Assembly: GCA_017306025.1 (NCBI GenBank)
Contig: JAFKJJ010000548.1
Coordinates: 1 to 34,107 of the forward strand
From: Planctomycetota bacterium
GTDB lineage: Bacteria; Planctomycetota; Planctomycetia; Gemmatales; Gemmataceae
Reading direction: 5' to 3'
DNA: 34,107 bases
Below, piece after piece: positions 7,519-15,871 of this stretch (the first letter of the stretch is position 1; each line of letters opens with the position of its first letter). The position numbers were made by a program, and so were the translations under genes. The notes under the pieces were generated by a model. It was not told the origin of the DNA. It ran no database searches and saw only the letters and a program-made list of their open reading frames with translations.

Positions 7519-9075
7519 ATGGAGTCAGTGTTGACCCCCCTACCGAACGGGGACGACTGGACCGTTCCCGAACCCGACCCGACGCACGTCCCGACCGAAG
7601 AGCCGATTTCCGCCGCGCCGCCCCCCGACGACGAGCCGGTTGACGAACTCCCGCCCGAACTCGCGTCCGACGACACCGACGCCGAAGCGGAGCCCGTCGA
7701 TCCGACCGAGGACCCCGACCACGAGTCGGCCCCGCCGCCGGAAACCGACCCGGCGATGACGTTCGCGGACCTCAAACTCATGCGTCCGCTGATGGACGCG
7801 GTCACCATCGCCGGCTACAAGCACCCGACCCCGATCCAGGAAGCGGTTATCCCGCCGGCCCTCCGCGGCCGCGACGTGATCGGGCAGGCGCAGACCGGCA
7901 CCGGCAAGACGGCCGCGTTCCTGATCCCGTTCCTCAACCGCTGGCGGCCGCACACGTTGAAGGGGCCGATCGGCGTCGTGATGACGCCCACCCGCGAACT
8001 CGCGCTCCAGATCGCCACCGAGGCGGAGAAGCTGGCCCCGAGCAGCCGGTTCCGGTGCGTGCCGGTGTACGGCGGCACCGGGATGCAGCGCCAGCTCGAC
8101 GGGCTGAAGCGCGGCTGCGACCTCGTCGTCGGCACGCCGGGCCGGATGCTCGACCACCTCCAGCGGGGGTCGATGTCGCTGGCCCAGGTGCGCTACGCGG
8201 TGCTCGACGAGGCCGACCGGATGCTCGACATCGGCTTCCGCGACGACATCGAGCGCATCCTGCGGCGGTGCCCGACCGAGCGGCAAACGCTGCTCATGTC
8301 CGCGACCGTGCCGGACTCGATCAAGCGGCTGGTGAACCGCTACATGAAGGACCCGGTTCACCTGCACATGACGCCCGAGAAGCCGACGGTGGACAAGATC
8401 CGCCAGAGCTATTTCACGGTGGACGCGGACCGGAAGTTCGAGCTGCTGAAGCGCGTGATCGAACGCGAGAAGCCGCGGCAGTGCCTGATCTTCGTGGAGC
8501 GCAAGCGCTGGGCCGACAACCTGTACCGCGACCTCAAGCGGGCGGTGCCGAAGGCCGCGGTGATCCACGGGGACCTGCCGCAGTCGCAGCGCGAGAAGAT
8601 CATGGCCGCGTTCCGCACGGGCGAGATCAAGTACCTGATCGCCACCGACGTGATGAGCCGCGGCATCGACGTGAACGGCCTGTCGCACGTCATCAATTAC
8701 GACCTGCCGATGGACATCGAGAACTACGTCCACCGGATCGGGCGCACCGGGCGCATCGGCAAGGACGGGATCGCGATCTCGTTCGTGCTGCCGGAGCAGG
8801 GCGACCTCCTCACCGACATCGAGATGATGATTAACCGCCTGATCGAGGCGGATCAGATCGAGGGGTTCGAGGCGGCCGCCCCACGCGCGAAACGCCCCGC
8901 GGCCGAGGTGAAGGTGGTGTTCAGCGGGCTGGACGCGGTGAAGCCCCCGCCGAAGCCCGACGGCGAGGACGACGGCTGGGGGAGCGACGACGCCCCGCCG
9001 CCGGCGGCCGGCGGCGAGGCGGAGAAGAAGACGGTGTTCGGTCGGCGCACGAAGAAGTACAGTCAGCGGCTGTGA
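7519..9075 (+). CDS. DEAD-box RNA helicase
   Basis: An ATP-dependent RNA helicase of the RhlE/RhlB/CsdA group, acting on structured RNA in the cytoplasm. All motifs are intact: Q motif GYKHPTPIQ (about residue 99), Walker A AQTGTGKT (123), PTRELALQ, TPGR, VLDEADRML (230), LMSAT (261), ATDVMSRGIDV and YVHRIGRTGR (about 405). The 75-residue N-terminus is very acidic and Pro-rich, and the C-terminal 70 residues are low-complexity with a Lys/Arg tail. It is 518 aa from the ATG at 7519; an in-frame ATG at 7474 would add 15 residues. Neither start has a good ribosome binding site. A small membrane protein gene follows 17 bp downstream. Confidence 0.94.
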   Translation: MESVLTPLPNGDDWTVPEPDPTHVPTEEPISAAPPPDDEPVDELPPELASDDTDAEAEPVDPTEDPDHESAPPPETDPAMTFADLKLMRPLMDAVTIAGYKHPTPIQEAVIPPALRGRDVIGQAQTGTGKTAAFLIPFLNRWRPHTLKGPIGVVMTPTRELALQIATEAEKLAPSSRFRCVPVYGGTGMQRQLDGLKRGCDLVVGTPGRMLDHLQRGSMSLAQVRYAVLDEADRMLDIGFRDDIERILRRCPTERQTLLMSATVPDSIKRLVNRYMKDPVHLHMTPEKPTVDKIRQSYFTVDADRKFELLKRVIEREKPRQCLIFVERKRWADNLYRDLKRAVPKAAVIHGDLPQSQREKIMAAFRTGEIKYLIATDVMSRGIDVNGLSHVINYDLPMDIENYVHRIGRTGRIGKDGIAISFVLPEQGDLLTDIEMMINRLIEADQIEGFEAAAPRAKRPAAEVKVVFSGLDAVKPPPKPDGEDDGWGSDDAPPPAAGGEAEKKTVFGRRTKKYSQRL

Positions 9076-9092
9076 GCCTTCGGAGGGCGCCG

Positions 9093-9359
9093 ATGGGCGG
9101 AACGCCGTACTGGCTCGTTCTTCCGGCCGCGGTGGGCTGGCTCGCGTACCGCCACGCCTCGTCGTCCACCGCGTCCGACCGCTCCCGGCGAACCGTCGCG
9201 TGGCTGACCGGCGCTACGGTGCTGCTGATGCTCGCGCGGCCGGTCGTGATCGTGCCCGCCTCGATCGTGTTGGCGGGCGTCGGCGCCTACGTGCTCCTCC
9301 ATCGCGAGGTCAGCGACCACATCGAGAAAACGGAATCGGACCACCTCCCGCGGAAGTGA
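9093..9359 (+). CDS. Small membrane protein of unknown function
   Basis: An 88-aa protein with two or three hydrophobic stretches: PYWLVLPAAVGWLAY at the N-terminus and the long VAWLTGATVLLMLARPVVIV, ASIVLAGVGAYVLL hairpin about residues 34-70, ending in an acidic, charged tail. I chose the ATG at 9093 because GGAGG stands 7 nt upstream; an alternative GTG at 9072 would overlap the helicase stop as GTGA. No family is recognised. Position suggests cotranscription with the helicase. Confidence 0.7.
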   Translation: MGGTPYWLVLPAAVGWLAYRHASSSTASDRSRRTVAWLTGATVLLMLARPVVIVPASIVLAGVGAYVLLHREVSDHIEKTESDHLPRK

Positions 9360-9381
9360 GCCCGCGTTTTTTCCTGGGACC

Positions 9382-9398
9382 GCGGGCGTCTCGCCCGC
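9382..9398. terminator. Short hairpin between convergent genes
   Basis: GCGGGCG (9382-9388) pairs with CGCCCGC (9392-9398) around TCT. It lies in the 158-bp gap between the small membrane protein gene and the end of purB. There is no T-tract after it on either strand; a T6 run (9367-9372) precedes it. The rest of the gap holds only G-rich imperfect repeats. Confidence 0.35.
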
Positions 9399-9517
9399 TG
9401 CTCGGCCTGTCGGACCCTTTTCGAAGGCCCGAATTGCGTTTCCGGGCGATTACCAGCGGGCGGGAGGTTCCCTCCGCGAGGCGGGAGGGGTTGGCCCGCG
9501 GTCTCAGGAACCTAACC

Positions 9518-11005
9518 TCACACGTGCAACTCCGCGGTCTTACCCAGCGCGCCCGCGTACCGCTTGCGGATCGGTTCGACGTGCTCCGCGACGAACTCCG
9601 CCACCTGTTCCGGCGAGCGCCCGACGAACTCCTTCGCCCCTTGCCCGGCGACCGCGGCGAAATCGACCTTCTCGAACTCCTTCGCGCGATTCAACCGCTC
9701 CAACAACTCCGCGGTAGAGCCCTCGCCCGCCTTCACGCGCGCCGTGACGGCGTGGCTGTGCTGCCGGACCACCTCGTGAACCACCTGACGGTCTTCGCCC
9801 GCCCGCACCGCGGCCATCATCAGGTTTTCCGTCACCATGTACGGCAGGAGTTCGCGCACGTTCTTCGCGATCACCGGCTTGTTCACCACGAGCCCGCGGC
9901 CGGTCTCGTTCTTCTGGGTGAGCAGGTTCAGCGCGATCCGCAGTACCGCGTCGGACGCGAGAAACGCTTGCGGAATGTAGAGCCGACGGCAGGCGCTGTC
10001 GTCCAGGGTGCGCTCGAACCACTGCGTTGATGCGGTATCGGCGGCCATCGCGGGCAGGCCCGAAATGAATCGCGCCAGGCTGCACATCCGCTCCGCGCGC
10101 ATCGGGTTCCGCTTGTAGGCCATCGCGCTCGAACCAATCTGCTCCGCCTCGAACGGCTCATCGACCTCCTGACGGTGCGCGAGCAACCGCAGGTCGGTGC
10201 CCCACTTGTGCGCGGACTGAGCGAGGCCGTTCAGCGCGTCGAGAATCTGCGTGTCGATCTTCCGCGAGTACGTCTGCCCCGTGACCGGGAACACGCGCCC
10301 TTCGAAGCCCATCTTTTTCGCGACGAGTGTGTCCAGCGCCTTCACCTTGTTGTGATCGCCGCCGAACAGCGACAGAAAGCTCGCCTGTGTGCCGGTCGTG
10401 CCCTTCGCGCCGCGGAAGGGGAGGGTGTCGCGGCGGTGTTCGAGTTCCTGTAGGTCGATCACGAAGTCGAACAGCCACAGCGTCGCGCGCTTCCCGACCG
10501 TCGTGAGCTGCGCCGGCTGGAAGTGCGTGAACCCGAGCGTCGGCTCGTCCTTCCACGTCTCCGCGAACCGCGCGAGCGCGTCGATCACGGACGCGAGCGA
10601 GGTACACAGTTGGTCCAGGCTCTCGCGCATCAAGATCAGGTCGGCGTTGTCCGTGACGTAGCACGAAGTCGCGCCGAGGTGGATGATGTCCCCGCAACCG
10701 GGTGCGACGTCCTTCAGCGCCGTGACGTGAGCCATCACGTCGTGTCGGAGGCGCTTCTCGTGTTCCGCGGCGCGCTTCAGGTCGATGTCGTCGAGGTGCG
10801 AGCGGAGTTCCGCGAGTTGGGCCGCGGTGATCCGTGGTTTGCCGTCCTCGGCGAGCAGTCCCAACTCGTGTTCGGCTTCTGCGAGCGCGAGCCAGAGCCG
10901 GCGCCAGGTGCGGAACTTCCGCAGCGGTCCCCAGCGCTCGGCCATCTCCTTCGAGGCGTAGCGGCCGATGAGCGGGTTGTCGTACACGTCGTTCGCGGTC
11001 GTCAT
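9518..11005 (-). CDS. purB: Adenylosuccinate lyase, animal-like type
   Basis: Cleaves fumarate from SAICAR and from adenylosuccinate in purine synthesis. The 495-aa protein belongs to the fumarase/aspartase superfamily: conserved region 1 HLGATSCYVTDNADLILMR, region 2 LGFTHFQPAQLTTVGKR with KGTTGTQASFL, and the signature loop with the catalytic Ser in GSSAMAYKRNPMRAE. Many stretches (FRTWRRLWLALAEAEHELGL, EKRLRHDVMAHV, GQTYSRKID, QWFERTLDDSACRR) match what I recall of human ADSL far better than the short PurB of Bacillus or the E. coli form. I start at the ATG at 11005 (MTTANDVYDNPL), which fits family length; the frame stays open upstream to 11332 but that part is Arg-rich noise. Confidence 0.95.
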   Translation of the reverse strand: MTTANDVYDNPLIGRYASKEMAERWGPLRKFRTWRRLWLALAEAEHELGLLAEDGKPRITAAQLAELRSHLDDIDLKRAAEHEKRLRHDVMAHVTALKDVAPGCGDIIHLGATSCYVTDNADLILMRESLDQLCTSLASVIDALARFAETWKDEPTLGFTHFQPAQLTTVGKRATLWLFDFVIDLQELEHRRDTLPFRGAKGTTGTQASFLSLFGGDHNKVKALDTLVAKKMGFEGRVFPVTGQTYSRKIDTQILDALNGLAQSAHKWGTDLRLLAHRQEVDEPFEAEQIGSSAMAYKRNPMRAERMCSLARFISGLPAMAADTASTQWFERTLDDSACRRLYIPQAFLASDAVLRIALNLLTQKNETGRGLVVNKPVIAKNVRELLPYMVTENLMMAAVRAGEDRQVVHEVVRQHSHAVTARVKAGEGSTAELLERLNRAKEFEKVDFAAVAGQGAKEFVGRSPEQVAEFVAEHVEPIRKRYAGALGKTAELHV

Positions 11006-11262
11006 ACTTGAGTCATTCTCGCCGAGCCGGGAGCGAAAGCTCCGCGTGGGACGTTCCAATCCGGCGCGCGCCGACCCGTCGCCAGAAGCGGCACACGACG
11101 CAGTTCGTTTTACGATTTCGGCTCGTCGCGGCCGACCGGTCGGCGCCCGCGGCGAACGGGTGGGGTAGAGTTGGGCCGACAGGAAGTCCGGCCCCGTCCG
11201 CCTGCGGGCGGCGACCACACAGGGGGTCGGCTGTCGCATTCGAATGTCACAGGAGGACGACG

Positions 11263-11655
11263 ATGCTCCGCACTTGGCTCCCGCGACTCGGCTTCGCGGC
11301 GCTGGCCGTGTCACTGTGGGCCGGTTCGGCACAACCCGCCGCCGCCCAGGAACCGCCGCTGCCGCGGATGTACTACTACCCCTACTACTACTACCCGCAC
11401 AGCTACTGGCCGCAGAACAGCCCGCAGTGGCCGGAGCCGAAGGGGCACCCGTACGTCCGGCCGCCCGCGTACATGGCCTACCCCGCGTTCAAGGAACCGG
11501 GCTGGCGGTACGAACTCTGGACCCCGATGCGCTATTACCGGGGCAACCACTTCTGGCTGGATCAGGCGTGCGAATGCACCTTCTTGAAGTGTTCGGCGAC
11601 CTTCTCCATCATGACGTGCCAGCCGCAGTCGTCGCACGGGGGCACGGCCGGGTAG
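11263..11655 (+). CDS. Exported Tyr/Pro-rich protein with an unusual C-terminal extension
   Basis: A 130-aa protein of unknown function. A perfect AGGAGG (11251-11256) sits 6 nt before the ATG. Residues 1-29 are a signal peptide ending PAAAQE, followed by a tyrosine-rich stretch (MYYYPYYYYPHSYW), then KGHPYVRPPAYMAYPAF and a WTPMRYYRGNHFWLDQ block that reads like the natural C-terminus of this kind of protein. The last 30 residues (from ACECTFLKC) are encoded antisense to the end of the neighbouring zinc-finger-like gene. The two convergent genes overlap by 94 bp (11562-11655), so the extension may have arisen by loss of a stop codon near 11562. Confidence 0.75.
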   Translation: MLRTWLPRLGFAALAVSLWAGSAQPAAAQEPPLPRMYYYPYYYYPHSYWPQNSPQWPEPKGHPYVRPPAYMAYPAFKEPGWRYELWTPMRYYRGNHFWLDQACECTFLKCSATFSIMTCQPQSSHGGTAG

Positions 11656-12002
11656 CACTTCGAGCAGTACAGCGGCCCGCCCTTGAGGAACTGCTCGATG
11701 CGGTCCTTGTCGGCGGGCATCGCGCCCTCCGCGGTGAGCGGGAACGACACTGCGGTCTTGCACTTCTCGCACGGGCGCGACGAGTGGTGTTCGATGACGT
11801 GCTCGAAGTGGTGGTGGATGCCCGCGGGCACCACCCCGGACCCGGTGCAGAGCGGGCACGTCATGTTGAACTGCGCCAGGATCGCGCGGCGGATGAACTC
11901 GCTCTTGTTCGGCAGCTTGTCGAGGAACTCGGCCAAGTCCTCGTCCACCTTGAAGGCGACGATCTGCGACTTCTCGGCCTTGTCCTTCTTGTCCTTCGCC
12001 AT
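11562..12002 (-). CDS. Ribbon-helix-helix protein with four CxxC pairs
   Basis: A 146-aa probable DNA-binding protein. After a Lys-rich start, residues 13-46 (SQIVAFKVDEDLAEFLDKL, then NKSEFIRRAIL) fit a ribbon-helix-helix fold of the CopG/Arc type. The rest carries CPLC (49-52), a His-rich GIHHHFEHVIEHH segment (61-73), CEKC (78-81), CSKC (113-116) and CDDC (123-126), with further His at 129, 138, 143 and 145. Eight cysteines in four pairs plus histidines suggest at least two bound zinc or other metal ions. It could be a metal- or redox-sensing regulator; no target or partner is evident. ATG at 12002 has only a weak GCGGGG upstream. Confidence 0.82.
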   Translation of the reverse strand: MAKDKKDKAEKSQIVAFKVDEDLAEFLDKLPNKSEFIRRAILAQFNMTCPLCTGSGVVPAGIHHHFEHVIEHHSSRPCEKCKTAVSFPLTAEGAMPADKDRIEQFLKGGPLYCSKCYPAVPPCDDCGWHVMMEKVAEHFKKVHSHA

Positions 12003-12179
12003 GACGCGCCCCGCGGGATACTCGGTCTTACGTTATCGTACTTCGTCACCGCGGCATCTGCAATGCGATAGGTCGGTCGTGCTCCTCGGGGTTCACGCCA
12101 CGTCCGTTGCGCATTTCTCACATCCGTCCCGCGTGTCGGTTCGTCGTACTGGTGATCGCCCACCCAAACCGAGGCCGAT

Positions 12180-12515
12180 ATGCGCTCGTTCGCAATCGCA
12201 CTGCTGGTCGTCTGCGCGGGCTTTACCTCCGTGGGGCGTGCCGACGCGCCGACCCCTTTCGTGGACTCTCCGGCGTTCGAGGTTGGGAAGACCTACACCG
12301 AACCGGGTAGCATCATCCACCTGGAGGGCGCCCGTTATCTCGTGGTGGTCATCACCGACACGCACGAGTACGTCGTGCTGCGGGCCACGGCGAAGAAGGG
12401 CGTGGTGCCGGACGACAAACTCGGCCGGCCGGTCAAGATCGAGGCCAAGCTCCTGGCGCGGAAGGGAAAGGAGAAGAGCACGGAGGAGAACCTGGAGATC
12501 CTCTCGGTGAAGTAG
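12180..12515 (+). CDS. Small exported protein of unknown function
   Basis: A 111-aa protein with a signal peptide (MRSFAIALLVVCAGFTSVGR, cleavage near ADA) and a mature part of about 90 residues rich in predicted beta strands (GARYLVVVITDTHEYVVLRA) with a Lys-rich end (ARKGKEKSTEENLEIL). No family is recognised. It converges on another small exported protein gene with only 26 bp between stops. Confidence 0.7.
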   Translation: MRSFAIALLVVCAGFTSVGRADAPTPFVDSPAFEVGKTYTEPGSIIHLEGARYLVVVITDTHEYVVLRATAKKGVVPDDKLGRPVKIEAKLLARKGKEKSTEENLEILSVK

Positions 12516-12517
12516 CC

Positions 12518-12535
12518 CCGCGCGCACCGGCGCGG
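12518..12535. terminator. Hairpin between convergent small genes
   Basis: CCGCGC (12518-12523) and GCGCGG (12530-12535) form a 6-bp stem with a 6-nt loop in the 26-bp gap between convergent genes. There is no T-tract. Confidence 0.35.
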
Positions 12536-12541
12536 CGGGCG

Positions 12542-12862
12542 TCACTTCCGCTTCTTGGCCGCGAACCGCGCCTCCACGATCTCCTCGCCCTTCACGGTCA
12601 CGTTGAACTTCAGCCGGTTCTTCGACTTGTCGCTGCCGAGGCCCTTCACCGCGTCGTCGTAGGTCATCTCGCGGGCCTTGCCCTCCGGGTCCACGCCGTA
12701 GAACTTGGTCGCGTCGGTGACCCTGTACACCTTCTGCTCGTCCCCCTCCTTGACCGTCACCTCCTTCAGCTCCTTGTCGAAGTTCACGAGCGTGACCTCG
12801 GCGGCCGCGGCCAGTCCGCTCATCAGCACGAAACCGCACAGCGCGAACAACAACTTCCGCAT
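12542..12862 (-). CDS. Small exported protein of unknown function
   Basis: A 106-aa protein starting at an ATG with GGAGG 7 nt upstream (complement 12870-12874). A signal peptide (MRKLLFALCGFVLMSGLAAA) precedes a mature beta-rich domain: AEVTLVNFDKELKEVTVKEG, QKVYRVTDATKFYGVD, LKFNVTVKGEEIVEARF, ending in KKRK. The pattern of short strands joined by Lys/Glu turns resembles small OB- or barrel-like exported proteins common in Gemmata, but I cannot assign a family. Confidence 0.75.
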   Translation of the reverse strand: MRKLLFALCGFVLMSGLAAAAEVTLVNFDKELKEVTVKEGDEQKVYRVTDATKFYGVDPEGKAREMTYDDAVKGLGSDKSKNRLKFNVTVKGEEIVEARFAAKKRK

Positions 12863-12946
12863 CGTCGGGCCTCCGGGGTTACGCGTATTGGATGCCGGTC
12901 CGCGGCGCGGGTCAAGCGCGATCGGTGCTGCCCTCCACGGGCCGAC

Positions 12947-12964
12947 GTGATATTATCGAATCAC
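12947..12964 (+). promoter_or_regulatory. Dyad and -10-like element upstream of the solute-binding protein gene
   Basis: GTGAT (12947-12951) and ATCAC (12960-12964) form a 5-bp inverted repeat around TATTATCGA, 26 bp before the ATG at 12990. TATTAT fits a -10 box. It is the only AT-rich stretch in the leader, so a promoter or operator is plausible. Confidence 0.3.
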
Positions 12965-12989
12965 TCCTCAGCACCGCCGGGGCCTCCAA

Positions 12990-15734
12990 ATGCTCGCACG
13001 TTCGCGCGTCTCCCGACACTGGCGCCGACCCGCGGCCGCCGTCGCCGGCCTGTTGACCGCGTTCGCGCTGGGTGCGGTCGGCCAGCCGCCCATCCCCGAG
13101 GAGGAGGTGAAGGACTTCGACAAGACGAAACTGAAGCGGTTCCCGGTCGAAGCGGACCCGATCGTCGTGAAGTCGAAGGCACCGGACGTCACCTTCGGCA
13201 CCCCGCCCGACGTGAAGCTCGACGAACTCGCCCGCGCCGCGCAGGAGACCCCGCACCCCGCGTTCAAGGACCTGTACGCCAAACACACCTACCCGTTCGA
13301 CCGGCTCACCGCGCGGGGGGCCCCGAGCCGCATCAAGCCGCTCCCGCTCGGCCGCGGCGAGAAGTTCCCCAACCCGTTCGGCGTTCAGGAGGTCGGCGCG
13401 GAGGGGCAACTCGGCCCGCCGGTGGCGGTGAACGTCCCGGACGTGCAGAAGATCGAGTACTTCGAGGAGATCGTTCTGAAGGCGGGGAACGACCTCCTCG
13501 CGCTCAAGCCGTTCGGCACCGGCACCGGCGCCGGCGCCGGTCCGGCCGGGTGGACGATCCCCGACCAGCTCTCCGCGGCCGAGCGGGTGATGGCCGCGGC
13601 GCTACGGTTCCACGACTACGCGCGCGAGAACCCGCGCGACCGACCGGGCCGCAAGGGCCGCGGGTGGGACGACGTCCGCAAGCCCCTGGCCGACCGGCTG
13701 CGCGAGGTGAGGCTGCTCCTCCTGAAGAACGCGGTGGCGGTCGGCGACTGGGATCGTGTCCGCCAGACCGGCAGTCAGCTCATGGCCGCGTACCCCAAGG
13801 ACCCCACCGTCGCCGCGGAGGTCGCGTCGGCGCGTGTGCTCGAAGCGCGTCGGCTGCTCGCCTCGGACAAGCACTTCGACCACGTGAAGGCGAAGGACCT
13901 GCTCGACGAGTTCGACGCGCGGTACCCCGGCGGCGGGGGGGAGCCGGTGAAGGCCCTGCGGGCCAGGATCGCCGAACTGGCGCAGAAGGCGTTCCAGCGC
14001 GCCAGGGACAAGAAGGCGGTCAACGACCTCGTCACGGCCCGCGACGCGCTGGCGCAGGCCGCGGCGCTCGACCCCACCATCCCCGGCGTCCGCGAGATGC
14101 AGCGCGAGCTGAAGGCCGGCTACCAGACGCTCTACGTCGGCGTCCGCGACTTCCCCCGGAACATGACGCCGATCACCGCGCGGCTCGACAGCGAGAAGCA
14201 GGCGGTGGAGCTGCTGTTCGAGGGCCTCCTGTCGGAGGTTCCCGACGACGCGACCGGGACGCGGTACCGGCCGGGCGCCGCGGTGAACATGCCGGCCGTC
14301 GTGATCGGCGGGCGCGAGTTCCTGTTGCGCACCCAGGAGCGCGATTCCAGCGGCCGGTACGGGTTCGAGTCGCACGACGTCGTCAGCACGCTGAAGATGT
14401 TGCAGGGGAAGCCCGAGACGTGGAGCGCCTACGCGCTGCCGTGGCTCGACGACCTGCCGACGCCGCGGGACAACACCGGCGTGCGGATCGCGTTCCGGCA
14501 GGGCCACCCGGACCCGCGGGCGCTCCTGACGTTCAAGCTGCTGCCGGCGCGGTGGCTGGAGAGCAACGGCAAGCCGATCGACGACGCGGCGTTCGCAGAG
14601 AAGCCCTACGGCACCGGGCCGTTCAAGCTCCAGTACGGAACGCGGTCCGACGGCGGGCCGCGCGAGATGGTGTTCGTGGACAACCCGCTCTACGGCCGCT
14701 GGCGCGACCGCGCGAACCAGCCGTTCATTAAAGAGGTGCGGCTGGTCGAGGTGGCGAAGGTGTACAACGTGGTCGAGGCGTTCCAGCAGGGCAGCCTGCA
14801 CATCCTGCCGGACGTCCCGACCGCCGACCTCGACAAGTTCCGCAACGCGCTGGGCGCGCGGGCCGAGATCGTGACCGCGGCCACGAACCGGCGCGTCCAC
14901 ATGCTGGCGGTGAACCACCGGCGCCCGCAGATGCGGAGCAAGGTGCTCCGGCAGGGGCTGATGATGGCGATCGACCGCGAGGCGATCCTCAACGAGGTGT
15001 TCCGCGCCGGCAAGCCGGAGTTCCACCGGTCGATGAACGGCCCCTTTCCGCCGAACAGTTGGGCCGCGCCGAAGGGGGCGGACGGGGTTCCCACCCCGCT
15101 CGTGAACCGCGACCTCGCGGTGCTGAAGCTGAAGACGTACCTGGGCGACACGGGGGCGAAAGCCGAGGTGACGCTGGCGTACCCGGACGGCGATCCGCAA
15201 TCGAAGCTGGCGTGCGAGGCGATCCAGAAGCAGATCGACGGGCTCTTCAAGGACTCGCCCGGCCGGAAGCTCGCGGTGGTGCTGGAACCGGTCCCGCTCC
15301 GCGACCTCCTGACGCGCGTGGAGGACGAGCACCGCTTCGACCTGGCGTACGTGCCGTTCGACTACCCCGATGACTGGTACCCGTATGCTCTGGGTGCGAT
15401 GCTGGAACCGGCGGCCGCGGAGCGCGGCGGGCGGAACTGGTTCGGGTTCCTGTCGAGGGACAGCGGCGCCGACGACCAGGACGCGCGGCTGGGGCAGCTC
15501 CTGAACGACCTGCGGGCGTTCCGCGAGTTCGGACAGTTGGCGACGCGCTCGGCGGAGGTCCACAAGCAGTTCAACGAGTGTGTGCCGTTTATCCCGCTGT
15601 GGCAGCTCGACCGGCACATGCTGGTTCACAACGCGGTGAAGGTGGTCGTCGACGACTCGGACGCGCAGGTGAGTCCGAAGGTGCTGAACCCAACAACGCT
15701 GTTCCAGGGCATCGCGCGCTGGCGGCTGGAGTGA
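12990..15734 (+). CDS. Very long family 5 extracellular solute-binding protein (peptide/oligopeptide binding type)
   Basis: A secreted 914-aa protein. Residues 1-32 are a signal peptide (AAAVAGLLTAFALGAVGQ). Residues about 35-375 are a helical, TPR-like region with alternating Ala/Lys/Asp segments that is not part of standard OppA/DppA proteins. From about residue 380 the family 5 binding domain appears: AVELLFEGLL, YGTGPFKLQYG, GSLHILPDVPTADLDKF, VLRQGLMMAIDREAILNEVF (about 655), and FDLAYVPFDYPDDWYPY. Standard members are about 500-600 aa. No ABC permease or ATPase genes are adjacent, so it may serve a distant transporter, or act as a scaffold or sensor in the large planctomycete periplasm. 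Confidence 0.87.
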   Translation: MLARSRVSRHWRRPAAAVAGLLTAFALGAVGQPPIPEEEVKDFDKTKLKRFPVEADPIVVKSKAPDVTFGTPPDVKLDELARAAQETPHPAFKDLYAKHTYPFDRLTARGAPSRIKPLPLGRGEKFPNPFGVQEVGAEGQLGPPVAVNVPDVQKIEYFEEIVLKAGNDLLALKPFGTGTGAGAGPAGWTIPDQLSAAERVMAAALRFHDYARENPRDRPGRKGRGWDDVRKPLADRLREVRLLLLKNAVAVGDWDRVRQTGSQLMAAYPKDPTVAAEVASARVLEARRLLASDKHFDHVKAKDLLDEFDARYPGGGGEPVKALRARIAELAQKAFQRARDKKAVNDLVTARDALAQAAALDPTIPGVREMQRELKAGYQTLYVGVRDFPRNMTPITARLDSEKQAVELLFEGLLSEVPDDATGTRYRPGAAVNMPAVVIGGREFLLRTQERDSSGRYGFESHDVVSTLKMLQGKPETWSAYALPWLDDLPTPRDNTGVRIAFRQGHPDPRALLTFKLLPARWLESNGKPIDDAAFAEKPYGTGPFKLQYGTRSDGGPREMVFVDNPLYGRWRDRANQPFIKEVRLVEVAKVYNVVEAFQQGSLHILPDVPTADLDKFRNALGARAEIVTAATNRRVHMLAVNHRRPQMRSKVLRQGLMMAIDREAILNEVFRAGKPEFHRSMNGPFPPNSWAAPKGADGVPTPLVNRDLAVLKLKTYLGDTGAKAEVTLAYPDGDPQSKLACEAIQKQIDGLFKDSPGRKLAVVLEPVPLRDLLTRVEDEHRFDLAYVPFDYPDDWYPYALGAMLEPAAAERGGRNWFGFLSRDSGADDQDARLGQLLNDLRAFREFGQLATRSAEVHKQFNECVPFIPLWQLDRHMLVHNAVKVVVDDSDAQVSPKVLNPTTLFQGIARWRLE

Positions 15735-15839
15735 TTGTTGGCCTCGCAGGACGGACCGCAGCGTGATCCGGCCCGAACCGATTTTCACCGGCGCGAGTCC
15801 CTGATTGAAATGGTCGTTGGCCCCTTTGCGAAGTTCAAC

Positions 15840-15857
15840 GCCCTCCCTTCGGAGGGC
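15840..15857 (+). repeat. Stem-loop before the ATPase remnant
   Basis: GCCCTCC (15840-15846) pairs with GGAGGGC (15851-15857) around CTTC. It lies in the 137-bp stretch between the solute-binding protein stop and the ATPase remnant, 15 bp before the remnant ATG. No T-tract follows, so it could be a leader hairpin or a degenerate terminator. Confidence 0.35.
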
Positions 15858-15871
15858 TCCGGATAACCGTA

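Noticed and set aside
7540-8733. 397-aa minus-strand open frame
   Set aside because: Shadow of the DEAD-box helicase gene.
12093-12839. 248-aa minus-strand open frame over 12093-12839
   Set aside because: Overlaps the two small exported protein genes, both of which have signal peptides and good starts; this frame is Arg/Gly noise.
13602-15788. 728-aa minus-strand open frame
   Set aside because: Antisense to the solute-binding protein; composition is Arg/Val/His-rich and no motif is seen.
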